From contig NZ_AQUR01000097.1 in NCBI RefSeq assembly GCF_000372525.1, positions 62,001-126,000 on the forward strand: a DNA stretch of 64,000 nt, given 5' to 3'. Under the pieces are notes generated by a model, which worked only from the letters and a program-made list of their open reading frames with translations, had not been told where the DNA came from and did not search any database. The translations under genes and the position numbers were made by a program. This stretch comes from Cupriavidus neocaledonicus (GTDB lineage Bacteria > Pseudomonadota > Gammaproteobacteria > Burkholderiales > Burkholderiaceae). Below, piece after piece: positions 25,331 through 32,996 of this stretch (position 1 is the stretch's first letter; the number at the start of each line of letters is the position of its first letter).

Positions 25331-27016
25331 TCAGCGCGGGGCGTTGGCCTCGCCTTGCCCCTCTCCCGCCAGCACGGCGCAGCGCTGCGCCGCCTGCGCC
25401 AGCGACTCGGCGTAGTTGCCCTCGCCCAGCGCCGCCAGCACGCCGGCGCGCGCCAGCTTTTCCCTGACCCTTGCGTTGGCTTCGGCCAGCACCACCGCGA
25501 CGCCGCGCTTCTGCAGCGTGACGATCACCGCCTCGAGCGTCTGCAGCCCGGTCATGTCCATGAAGGGCACGCGGCCCAGGCGGATCAGCAGCACGCGCGG
25601 CTCGGTATGGGTCTGCACCAGGGCACGCTCGCACGCTTCGACCGCGCCGAAGAAGAACGGACCGTCGATGACATAGACCAGCACGCCCGGCGGCACCGGC
25701 GCCGCCGCGCCGGTGCCGGCATCGCCCAGTTCGCGCTCCACCGCCTCGGCGGCCTGGGGGGCCACCTCCACCGATGCCGACATGCGCCGCAGGAACTGCA
25801 GCATGGCCAGGATCACGCCGATATTGACCGCCACCACTAGGTCGGTCAGCACCGTCAGCGTAAAGGTGATCAGCAGGATCGCGACATCGGCGCGCGGCGC
25901 GCGCCGCACCATGCGCGCGAACTGGCGCATTTCGCTCATGTTGTAGGCCACCACGAACAGGATCGCGGCCAGCGCGGCCAGCGGCACGCTGGCCGCGAGC
26001 GGCGCCAGGAACAGCAGCACCAGCACCAGCGTGAGCGCATGCACCACGCCGGCCAGCGGGCTGTTGCCGCCGTTGCGGATATTGGTGGCGGTGCGCGCGA
26101 TCGCGCCGGTGGCGGCAAACCCGCCGAACAGTGGCGCCAGCACATTGGCGATGCCCTGTCCGACCAGCTCCTGGTTGGAATCATGCCGGGTGCCGGCCAT
26201 GCCGTCGGCCACCACCGCGGACAGCAAGGACTCGATCGCGCCCAGCATGGCGATGGTAAAGGCGGGCCCGGCCAGTTCCAGCACGCGCGCCAGCGTGATG
26301 TCCGGCCACGCCGGCACCGGCAGTCCGCGCGGCAGGCCGCCGAAGGCGGTGCCGATGGTGGCGACGCCATCGAAGCGGAACAGCGCCTGCGCCGCGGTCG
26401 CGGCCACCAGCGCCACCAGCGGCCCCGGCACGCGTCGCAGCCAGCGCAGCCGCGGCGCGCCCACCACCAGCGCCAGGCTGCCCAGCGCCAGCGCGGTGGT
26501 GGCGGGGTGCCATTGCGGCAGCGCCAGCAGCAGGTGCCAGAGCTTTTCGTGGAAATGCGCGCCGGCCACCGGCGGCAGCCCGAAGAAATCGCGCCACTGG
26601 CCGACAAAGATGATCACGCCGATGCCCGCGGTAAAGCCGACGATCACCGGCGCCGGAATGTAGCGGATCACGCTGCCTAGCCGCGTCAGCCCCATCGCCA
26701 CCAGGATCAGGCCCGCCATCAGCGTGGCGATCTGCAGGCCGTCGATGCCGTGGCGCGCCGTCACCGCGGATAGCACCACGATAAAGGCGCCGGTGGGCCC
26801 GGCGATCTGCAGCCGGCTGCCGCCGAACAGCGACACCGCCAGCCCGGCGACGATGGCCGTGTACAGGCCCTGCTCCGGCTTGGCGCCGGAGGCAATCGCG
26901 AAGGCCATCGCCAGCGGCAGCGCCACCACCCCCACGATCACGCCCGACACCAGGTTCGGCAGCCAGTTGCCGCGGCGGAACAATCCGGCCAGCCAAGCTT
27001 CGCGCAGCGCAATCAT
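25331..27016 (-). CDS. SulP-family anion transporter with STAS domain
   Basis: 561 residues. The membrane domain covers about residues 15-410 with the SulP signatures VGVVALPLAMAFAIASGAKP (28-47) and IAGPTGAFIVVLS; about 10-14 helices. A STAS domain follows (about 445-550, containing VYVIDGPFFFGAV and VPFMDMTGLQTLE). SulP proteins carry sulfate, bicarbonate, chloride or dicarboxylates with Na+ or H+; the ligand cannot be read here, though sulfate would suit the region. The last residues (GEGQGEANAPR) are encoded by a CCCCTCTCCCGCC stretch resembling half of the local hairpin repeat. Confidence 0.87.
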   Translation of the reverse strand: MIALREAWLAGLFRRGNWLPNLVSGVIVGVVALPLAMAFAIASGAKPEQGLYTAIVAGLAVSLFGGSRLQIAGPTGAFIVVLSAVTARHGIDGLQIATLMAGLILVAMGLTRLGSVIRYIPAPVIVGFTAGIGVIIFVGQWRDFFGLPPVAGAHFHEKLWHLLLALPQWHPATTALALGSLALVVGAPRLRWLRRVPGPLVALVAATAAQALFRFDGVATIGTAFGGLPRGLPVPAWPDITLARVLELAGPAFTIAMLGAIESLLSAVVADGMAGTRHDSNQELVGQGIANVLAPLFGGFAATGAIARTATNIRNGGNSPLAGVVHALTLVLVLLFLAPLAASVPLAALAAILFVVAYNMSEMRQFARMVRRAPRADVAILLITFTLTVLTDLVVAVNIGVILAMLQFLRRMSASVEVAPQAAEAVERELGDAGTGAAAPVPPGVLVYVIDGPFFFGAVEACERALVQTHTEPRVLLIRLGRVPFMDMTGLQTLEAVIVTLQKRGVAVVLAEANARVREKLARAGVLAALGEGNYAESLAQAAQRCAVLAGEGQGEANAPR

Positions 27017-27240
27017 GCGTCGGTCCCTTCCATCGGTGCGGGGGTGCAGGTGAATCGAATGATAACAGCATGTTAATGCTTGCCCGCGGCACCACCTTGT
27101 TCGCGGCCGCGCTCCGAAGGCCCCTGGTGTCCTGTTCCTTATGCCGCGCAATTCCTATACTGGATGGGCTCGCCCGCCAGTGCGCGGACGCGCCACGCTG
27201 GCGCGGTATCTCGGTATCTCTCTGCAAGCGGAGGCTCATC

Positions 27241-27678
27241 ATGTACAGGCACCTCCTAGTACCGACCGACGGCTCCGCGCGCGCCGACGCCATGGTGGGC
27301 CGCGCGATGGCATTCGCCAGCCGCATCGGCGCCCGTGTGACCGGGCTGCATGTGCTTCCCGAGTACCACGTGCTGACCTACCGGCTCACCAGCCTGCAAG
27401 ACACCAAGAGCAACTTCGCCGCCGAGGCCGCGCGCCACGCCGATACCTTCCTGGCCGCGCTCAGCCACACCGCGGCGCAGGCCGGCGTGCCGTGCGACAC
27501 CATCACCGCCACCGACGACCATCCCTGGCAGGCCATCATCGAGTGCGCGCAGCAGCGCGAGTGCGACCTGATCGTGATGTCGTCGCATGGCAAGCGCGGG
27601 CTGCAGGCCCTGCTGATCGGCAGCGAGACACACAAGGTGCTGACCCACAGCACGATCCCGGTGCTGGTGTTCCGCTAG
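27241..27678 (+). CDS. Universal stress protein, UspA family
   Basis: 145 residues, single Usp domain. LVPTDGSARADAMV at the N-terminus and the ATP-binding pattern SSHGKRGLQALLIGSET near residues 115-131 (G-2x-G-9x-G-S) indicate an ATP-binding member. GCGGAGG precedes the ATG. It is divergent from the SulP gene; a TATACT at 27156-27161 could be its -10 box but no good -35 was found. Followed 102 bases downstream by a peroxiredoxin gene on the same strand, consistent with stress function. Confidence 0.88.
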   Translation: MYRHLLVPTDGSARADAMVGRAMAFASRIGARVTGLHVLPEYHVLTYRLTSLQDTKSNFAAEAARHADTFLAALSHTAAQAGVPCDTITATDDHPWQAIIECAQQRECDLIVMSSHGKRGLQALLIGSETHKVLTHSTIPVLVFR

Positions 27679-27780
27679 CGGCGGACGGGCGATGGCGGGA
27701 TAGAGCGATAGGCGGGATAGCGGGCAAGCGTGCGCGGCAACGCGCGATTCCAAACCAAGCCAACTGCAAGGAGCGCAACC

Positions 27781-28437
27781 ATGGCGATTCGACTGGGCGA
27801 GCAAGCCCCTGATTTCACCGCCGACACCACGGAAGGCCAGATCAGCTTCCATGAGTGGATCGGCGACGGCTGGGCCATCCTGTTCTCGCATCCCAAGGAC
27901 TTCACGCCGGTGTGCACCACCGAGCTGGGCTACATGGCCCGGCTCAAGCCCGAGTTCGACAAGCGCAATACCAAGATCATCGGACTGAGCATCGATCCGG
28001 TCGGCGACCACCAGCGCTGGGTCAAGGACATCGAGGAAACGCAGGGCTGTACCGTCAACTACCCGATGATCGGCGATGCCGAGCTGAAGGTGGCCAAGCT
28101 CTACGACATGATCCACCCCGAGGCCAGCGGCAGCGGCCCGCGCACCGCGGTGGACAACGCCACCATCCGCTCGGTGTTCATCATCGGCCCGGACAAGAAG
28201 GTGAAGGCGATGCTGGTGTACCCGATGAGCGCCGGGCGCAATTTCGACGAGGTGCTGCGGCTGCTGGACTCGCTGCAGCTCAACGCCAAGCACACCGTGG
28301 CCACGCCGGTGAACTGGAAGCCGGGCGAGGACGTCATCATCCCGACCTCGGTCTCGGACGAGGAAGCCAGCAAGAAATACCCGCAGGGCTTCAAGACGCT
28401 GAAGCCCTACCTGCGCACGGTGGCCCAGCCCAAGTAG
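27781..28437 (+). CDS. 1-Cys peroxiredoxin (Prx6 type)
   Basis: 218 residues. Peroxidatic Cys45 in TPVCTTELG, Thr at 42, and the long C-terminal extension (YPQGFKTLKPYLR) typical of Prx6/AhpC-TSA 1-Cys enzymes. H38 in FSHPKD is typical of the group. Other cysteine (ETQGCTVNY) is not at a resolving position. It reduces hydrogen peroxide and alkyl hydroperoxides in the cytosol. AAGGAG lies 7-12 bases before the ATG. Confidence 0.92.
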   Translation: MAIRLGEQAPDFTADTTEGQISFHEWIGDGWAILFSHPKDFTPVCTTELGYMARLKPEFDKRNTKIIGLSIDPVGDHQRWVKDIEETQGCTVNYPMIGDAELKVAKLYDMIHPEASGSGPRTAVDNATIRSVFIIGPDKKVKAMLVYPMSAGRNFDEVLRLLDSLQLNAKHTVATPVNWKPGEDVIIPTSVSDEEASKKYPQGFKTLKPYLRTVAQPK

Positions 28438-28841
28438 CGCAACGACGCAGGCGCGGCGAGAACAGGGAGAGCGAGGAGCGGCGGCACTAGGGAGCGCGGC
28501 GGCGCGGAGCCCGCGCCGGGCCGCGGCCGGGGCTTCCCGGCCGGCATCGCGCGATGCCGGCCGGGAGTGCACCGGCGGCTCCACTTGTCCACAAAAAATA
28601 TCCACAGGAACAGTGGATATCTCCCCTCTTGACAACCGCGAACGGCGCGCCCGCGCTGGAACGCGCTGGAGTGCCCGTTTTATAGGCAACCGAGCGGCGT
28701 ACGGGAATGGTTGCGGGCGCTTGCATTTTGTGCCTTCTGCCCCGGCCACGTGGCGGCGCGCCTAACGTCGTTCAACGGCGCGCTCAACGGCACGCTCAAC
28801 GGCACGCTCAACGGCGCGCTTAACGGCGCGCTTAACTGCGC
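28438..28841. other. 404-base intergenic stretch with palindrome, composite motif and minisatellite
   Basis: Lies between the convergent peroxiredoxin and cheV genes, so no promoter for either is needed here. It holds TTGTCCACA (28585-28593, a DnaA-box-like word), the composite palindromic element at 28598-28714 and the 12-base tandem repeat at 28771-28842. The reading frame through the repeat is almost certainly not a gene. Confidence 0.7.
28598..28714. repeat. Composite palindromic element, copy A
   Basis: Components in order: inverted repeat ATATCCAC/GTGGATAT (28598-28605 with 28613-28620); 47 bases; the block GGA-N-TGCCC-N6-TAGGCAAC (28668-28690); then GCAACC (28686-28691) paired with GGTTGC (28709-28714). 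The same parts in the same order and nearly the same spacing occur at 43254-43352. On the minus strand the palindrome is followed by a short T run, so in this copy it could also stop leftward transcription. Confidence 0.65.
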
Positions 28842-28842
28842 T
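28771..28842. repeat. 12-base tandem repeat (minisatellite), about six units
   Basis: Units of YTYAACGGCRCG at 28771, 28783, 28795, 28807 and 28819, with a decayed sixth unit at 28831 that joins the cheV stop codon region at 28842. Differences between units are only C/T and G/A exchanges. Sited immediately downstream of cheV. Prone to slippage, so copy number may differ between strains. Confidence 0.85.
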
Positions 28843-29810
28843 CAACGGGTCAGCACCGCGCGGATGGTGTCGGCCAGTTCCTTGGCGACGAACTTGGCCA
28901 CGTAGGCGTCGGCCCCCACCTTGCGCACGTGCTCTTCGCTGGCCTCGCCCGACAGTGATGAGTGAATCACCACCGGCAATGACTTCAGCCGGCTGTCGGC
29001 CTTGATCTTGCGGGTCAGCGTAAAGCCGTCCATCTCGGGCATTTCCAGGTCGGTCAGCACCAGCGCCACGTCGTCGTGGACCGGGCGGCCCTTGCTGGCG
29101 GCCTCGGCCGCGATGCGGTCCAGCAGTTCCCAGGCCTCCTTGCCGGACTTGGTCATCACCACCGGCGCGCCCAGCGCCTTCAGGCCCTGCTCGATCAGCC
29201 CGCGCGCCAGTGCCGAATCGTCCGCCGCAATCACCCTGGCGCCAGGGCGCAATTGCAGCCGGGGTCCGACCTCGCCCGGATCCACATCCGGCTGGCGCGT
29301 GGGCAGCACATCACGCAGGATCTGCTCCACATCCAGCACCTGCACCAGCCGCGCGCCTTGCTCTGCACCCTCGCCGCCGCCGTCCAGCTTGGCGATGCTG
29401 GTCACATGGCCGGTGCGCACACTGGCTTCGGCGGAATGCACCTGGTTCCACTCCAGCCGCACGATTTCGTCGACCGCCTCGACCGCAAAGCCCTGGGTCG
29501 AGCGCGCGTACTCGGTCACCAGCAGGATGCCAAGTCCGGCCCGCGGCTTGCAGCCGACCAGCCGGGGCAGGTCGATCACCGGAATCACCTGCCCGCGGAT
29601 ATCGGCCATGCCGAGGATCGACGGGTCGGCGCCGACCACGGTGGTCACCGGCGGCATCACCAGGATCTCGCGCACCTTGAAGACGTTGATGCCGAACAGC
29701 TCCGACTGGCCGGAGTGCTCGGCCTCGCCGAGCCGGAACAGCAGCAGTTCGAACTGGTTGTTGTTGGTGAGGTTGGTCCGTTCGTCGATGTCCCTCATGG
29801 AACTGCTCAT
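28842..29810 (-). CDS. cheV: Chemotaxis coupling protein CheV (CheW-REC)
   Basis: 322 residues. The N-terminal CheW-like domain (about 15-165) begins with the hydrophobic FELLLFRLG and contains FGINVFKVREIL and ADIRGQVIPVIDL. The C-terminal receiver domain (about 190-322) has the acidic pocket IAADDS, phosphoacceptor D254 in LTDLEMPEMDGF and conserved K306. CheV couples receptors to CheA and tunes signalling through phosphorylation. GGAG 8 bases upstream decides the ATG at 29810. It stands alone, away from other che genes. Confidence 0.92.
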   Translation of the reverse strand: MSSSMRDIDERTNLTNNNQFELLLFRLGEAEHSGQSELFGINVFKVREILVMPPVTTVVGADPSILGMADIRGQVIPVIDLPRLVGCKPRAGLGILLVTEYARSTQGFAVEAVDEIVRLEWNQVHSAEASVRTGHVTSIAKLDGGGEGAEQGARLVQVLDVEQILRDVLPTRQPDVDPGEVGPRLQLRPGARVIAADDSALARGLIEQGLKALGAPVVMTKSGKEAWELLDRIAAEAASKGRPVHDDVALVLTDLEMPEMDGFTLTRKIKADSRLKSLPVVIHSSLSGEASEEHVRKVGADAYVAKFVAKELADTIRAVLTR

Positions 29811-29951
29811 GCGTTGCTCCCGTGCCGTGCGCGTGGTGTTTGCCGCCATGGTTGTGTCTGCCTGCGGCCGCGGCGGATGGCGGACGGCAGGTGTCATGAC
29901 CGGATATCGGCGCGCGCCCGTGGGAATTGAGCCGCGCGCGCGCCGCTTGCG

Positions 29952-29987
29952 CGGATTTCATCGTTCCATATCCGGATTGCTTCGTTC
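29952..29987 (+). promoter_or_regulatory. Tandem 15-base direct repeat upstream of the GntR/flavoprotein operon
   Basis: CGGATTTCATCGTTC (29952-29966) and CGGATTGCTTCGTTC (29973-29987), identical at 12 of 15 positions, start-to-start 21 bases, about two helical turns. The second copy matches the sulfur-operon block at 8209-8223 (CGGAATCATTCGTTC) at 12 of 15. It ends 62 bases before the GntR start. Likely a regulator-binding array on one DNA face. Confidence 0.4.
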
Positions 29988-30024
29988 CTTCGGCACGGCA
30001 TGGTCCATATAGTGACTCCCAACT

Positions 30025-30034
30025 TGTCATAACA
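30025..30034 (+). promoter_or_regulatory. Possible GntR autoregulatory operator
   Basis: TGT-CATA-ACA, a small palindrome of the type bound by HutC-group GntR regulators, ends 15 bases before the GntR start codon. Its position would block transcription of the whole downstream operon. Assigned only on form and position. Confidence 0.3.
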
Positions 30035-30049
30035 CGCTATGTCGATCCG

Positions 30050-30910
30050 ATGACCTTCCGGACCAACGCGTTGCCCGCCCACGGCGCCGCGGCAGCGCCG
30101 GCACCCATGCCGACCCCGTTGCCGCTCTACACGCAGATCAAGGACGCCTTGCGCGCCCGCATCCTGGACGGCACCTATCCGCCGCACCACCAGATGCCGT
30201 CGGAGAGTGAACTTGGCGCGAGCTTCGGCGCCAGCCGCATCACCGTGCGCCAGGCGCTGGGCGACCTGCAGAAAGAGGGCCTGATCTTCAAGATCCCCGG
30301 CAAGGGCTCCTTTGTCTCCAGGCCGCGCGCTTTCCAGAACGTGACCTCGCTGCAGGGCTTTGCCGAGGCGATGTCCGGCATGGGGTACGAGATCCTGAAC
30401 CAGGTGCGCAGCCTCAAGCGCGTGCCTGCCAGCGGCCACGTTGCCGCGCAGCTGCGCCTGCGTGAAGGCGATGCGGTGGTGGAGATCCGGCGCGTGCGCC
30501 TGCTCAACCGCGAACCGGTGTCGCTGGAACTGACCTGGGTGCCCGAGGCCGTCGGCCGCCGCCTGCTCAATGCCGACCTCGCCACGCGCGACATCTTCCT
30601 GATCCTGGAAAACGACTGTGGCGTAAAGCTCGGCCATGCCGACCTGAGCGTCGATGCCATCCTCGCCGACGACGAGCTGACCCAGGCGCTGCGCATCCAG
30701 GAAGGCGCGCCGGTACTGCGCATCGAACGCCTGACCCACAACGCGCAGGGCACGCCGATCGACTACGAGTTCCTCTACTTCCGCGGCGACGCGTTTCAGT
30801 ACCGGCTGCGCGCAGACCGGCACAAGGCAGCGCCCGTCACCAACGCCAACCACACAGCAGGCCGCGCCCGGCCCCGCAAACCAGCCAGCAAAGGGAAGCC
30901 TTCCGCATGA
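30050..30910 (+). CDS. GntR-family transcriptional regulator (HutC subfamily, UTRA domain)
   Basis: 286 residues. The winged HTH is at about 25-92: LPLYTQIKDALRARILDGTY, then MPSESELGASFGASRITVRQAL and the wing GKGSF. The UTRA ligand domain runs from about 115 to 265 (VVEIRRVRLLNREPVSLELT, then PVLRIERLTHNAQGTPIDYE). UTRA domains sense small metabolites, which release the repressor. The stop codon overlaps the ATG of the flavoprotein by 4 bases, so regulator and operon are cotranscribed and probably autoregulated. The C-terminal 25 residues are basic and disordered. Confidence 0.9.
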   Translation: MTFRTNALPAHGAAAAPAPMPTPLPLYTQIKDALRARILDGTYPPHHQMPSESELGASFGASRITVRQALGDLQKEGLIFKIPGKGSFVSRPRAFQNVTSLQGFAEAMSGMGYEILNQVRSLKRVPASGHVAAQLRLREGDAVVEIRRVRLLNREPVSLELTWVPEAVGRRLLNADLATRDIFLILENDCGVKLGHADLSVDAILADDELTQALRIQEGAPVLRIERLTHNAQGTPIDYEFLYFRGDAFQYRLRADRHKAAPVTNANHTAGRARPRKPASKGKPSA

Positions 30911-32697
30911 ATACCGTGACTTACGAATACGACATCGTTGTCGTCGGCGGCGGCACTGCCGGCCCGATGGCCGCGATCAAGGCCAAGGAACGCAACCCGG
31001 CGCTGCGCGTGCTGCTGCTCGACAAGGCGCATGTCAAGCGCAGCGGCGCCATCTCGATGGGCATGGACGGCCTCAACAATGCCGTGATCCCCGGCCACGC
31101 CACGCCCGAACAGTACACGCGCGAGATCACCGTGGCCAACGACGGCATCGTCGACCAGTCCACCGTCTATGCCTACGCGCGCCACAGCTTCACTACCATC
31201 GAGCAGCTGGACCGCTGGGGCGTGCGTTTCGAGAAGGACGAGACCGGCGACTATGCCGTGAAGAAGGTCCACCACATGGGCTCATATGTACTGCCGATGC
31301 CCGAAGGACACAACGTCAAGAAGGTGCTGTACCGCCAGCTCAAGCGCGCCCGCGTGGAGATCACCAACCGCATCGTGGCCACGCGCGTGCTGACCGACCC
31401 GTCCGGCGCCGCCAGCGGCGTGATGGGCTTCGACTGCCGCACCGCGGACTTCCACGTGATCCGCGCACGCGCCGTGATCCTGTGCTGCGGCGCGGCCGGC
31501 CGGCTGGGCCTGCCCGCCTCCGGCTACCTGATGGGAACCTACGAAAACCCCACCAATGCCGGCGACGGCTACGCCATGGCTTATCACGCGGGCGCGGCGC
31601 TGGCCAACCTGGAGTGCTTCCAGATCAATCCGCTGATCAAGGACTACAACGGGCCCGCCTGCGCCTACGTGACCGGTCCGCTGGGCGGCTATACCGCCAA
31701 CGGCAAGGGCGAGCGCTTTATCGAATGCGATTACTGGAGCGGCCAGATGATGTGGGAGTTCTACCAGGAACTGCAGGGCGGCAACGGTCCCGTGTTCCTG
31801 AAGCTGGACCACCTGGCCGAAGAGACCATCCAGACCATCGAGACCATCCTGCACACCAACGAGCGCCCCAGCCGCGGCCAGTTCCATGCCGGGCGCGGCA
31901 CCGACTACCGCCGGCAGATGGTGGAGATGCATATCTCCGAGATTGGCTTCTGCAGCGGCCACAGTGCCTCCGGCGTGCATGTGAACGAGCGCGCCGAGAC
32001 CACGGTGCCGGGCCTCTATGCCGCCGGCGACATGGCCGCGGTGCCACACAACTATATGCTGGGCGCGTTCACTTATGGCTGGTTTGCCGGACAGAATGCC
32101 GCCGATTACGTGGCGGGCCGCGAGCTGCCCGAGGCGGATGCGGCGCAGGTCGCGGCGGAACGCGCGCGCGTGTTGGCACCGCTGGCCCGCGCCAGCGGCC
32201 TGCCGCCCGCGCAGGTGGAATACAAGCTGCGGCGCATGGTCAACGACTACCTGCAGCCGCCCAAGGTCACGCGCAAGATGGAAATCGGCCTGCAGCGCTT
32301 CGATGCCATCGCCGAAGACATCGGCCAGATCCGCGCCGCCAACCCGCATGAGCTGATGCGCGCGGTCGAGGTCATGGCCATCCGCGACTGCGCCGAAATG
32401 GCGGCGCGCGCCTCGCTGTTCCGCACCGAGAGCCGATGGGGCCTCTACCACCATCGCGTCGACTATCCGCAGCGCAATGACGCGGACTGGTTCTGCCATA
32501 CACACCTGAGCAAGGACGGCGCCGGACGCATGGTCAGCCACAAGCGCGCGATCGAACCGTACATCGTCCCGGTGGCGGGCGACGACGCCACTGCCTACCA
32601 GCGGCTGCGCGTTGGCCGTGGCCAGGCTGCCCATCCCGGCACCGAACCCGACATCAAACCCCGCGCCGCACTGGCCACCGGCCTCGCTGCCGCCTGA
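30907..32697 (+). CDS. FAD-dependent oxidoreductase, AprA/fumarate reductase-like flavoprotein
   Basis: 596 residues of the FAD_binding_2 superfamily. The dinucleotide motif VVVGGGTAGPMAA has its glycines at 14-16 and 19. HHMGSYVLPMPEGHNVKK, ARAVILCCGAAGRLG and GLYAAGDMAAVPHNYMLGAF are further FAD and substrate landmarks; a C-terminal helical domain (from about 440) is like that of succinate dehydrogenase and AprA. It is followed by a small 2[4Fe-4S] ferredoxin resembling AprB. No haem or membrane anchor gene is present. The reaction is unknown; given the ABC importer behind it, an imported organosulfur or dicarboxylate-like compound may be oxidised or reduced. Confidence 0.8.
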   Translation: MNTVTYEYDIVVVGGGTAGPMAAIKAKERNPALRVLLLDKAHVKRSGAISMGMDGLNNAVIPGHATPEQYTREITVANDGIVDQSTVYAYARHSFTTIEQLDRWGVRFEKDETGDYAVKKVHHMGSYVLPMPEGHNVKKVLYRQLKRARVEITNRIVATRVLTDPSGAASGVMGFDCRTADFHVIRARAVILCCGAAGRLGLPASGYLMGTYENPTNAGDGYAMAYHAGAALANLECFQINPLIKDYNGPACAYVTGPLGGYTANGKGERFIECDYWSGQMMWEFYQELQGGNGPVFLKLDHLAEETIQTIETILHTNERPSRGQFHAGRGTDYRRQMVEMHISEIGFCSGHSASGVHVNERAETTVPGLYAAGDMAAVPHNYMLGAFTYGWFAGQNAADYVAGRELPEADAAQVAAERARVLAPLARASGLPPAQVEYKLRRMVNDYLQPPKVTRKMEIGLQRFDAIAEDIGQIRAANPHELMRAVEVMAIRDCAEMAARASLFRTESRWGLYHHRVDYPQRNDADWFCHTHLSKDGAGRMVSHKRAIEPYIVPVAGDDATAYQRLRVGRGQAAHPGTEPDIKPRAALATGLAAA

Positions 32698-32710
32698 AGG
32701 AAACCTCGCC

Positions 32711-32956
32711 ATGGCCTACACCCCGCATGAAATCGCCCAGCGCACCAGCGCGCCGGTGACCATCGACGAAGACAAGTGCATCGCCGACAAGGGCTGCACC
32801 GTGTGCGTCGATGTCTGCCCGATGGATCTGCTGGCCATCGACCTGGCCAAGGGCAAGGCTTATATGCAGTTCGACGAATGCTGGTACTGCATGCCCTGCG
32901 AAAAGGACTGCCCGACGGGCGCGGTACGGGTCGAGATCCCGTACCTGTTGCGTTGA
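32711..32956 (+). CDS. 2[4Fe-4S] ferredoxin, AprB-like
   Basis: 81 residues. Eight cysteines form two clusters: C23, C29, C32, C36 (CIADKGCTVCVDVCP, with a 5-residue first gap) and C57, C60, C63, C67 (CWYCMPCEKDCP). The CW-x-C second motif resembles the APS reductase beta subunit. It probably passes electrons between the flavoprotein and a cellular carrier. Start at 32711 follows GGAAACC and the stop of the flavoprotein by 13 bases. Confidence 0.85.
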   Translation: MAYTPHEIAQRTSAPVTIDEDKCIADKGCTVCVDVCPMDLLAIDLAKGKAYMQFDECWYCMPCEKDCPTGAVRVEIPYLLR

Positions 32957-32996
32957 TTGCCAAGCTTCATGACCACAGCCCCACCGAGATAGCCCC

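Noticed and set aside
28771-28842. CRISPR-like repeat array
   Set aside because: Units are 12 bases with no spacers between them, so it is a minisatellite.
28711-28905. A small plus-strand frame with repeated NGTL/NGAL units
   Set aside because: It is the translation of the 12-base tandem repeat, lacks a ribosome site and runs into the antisense strand of cheV.
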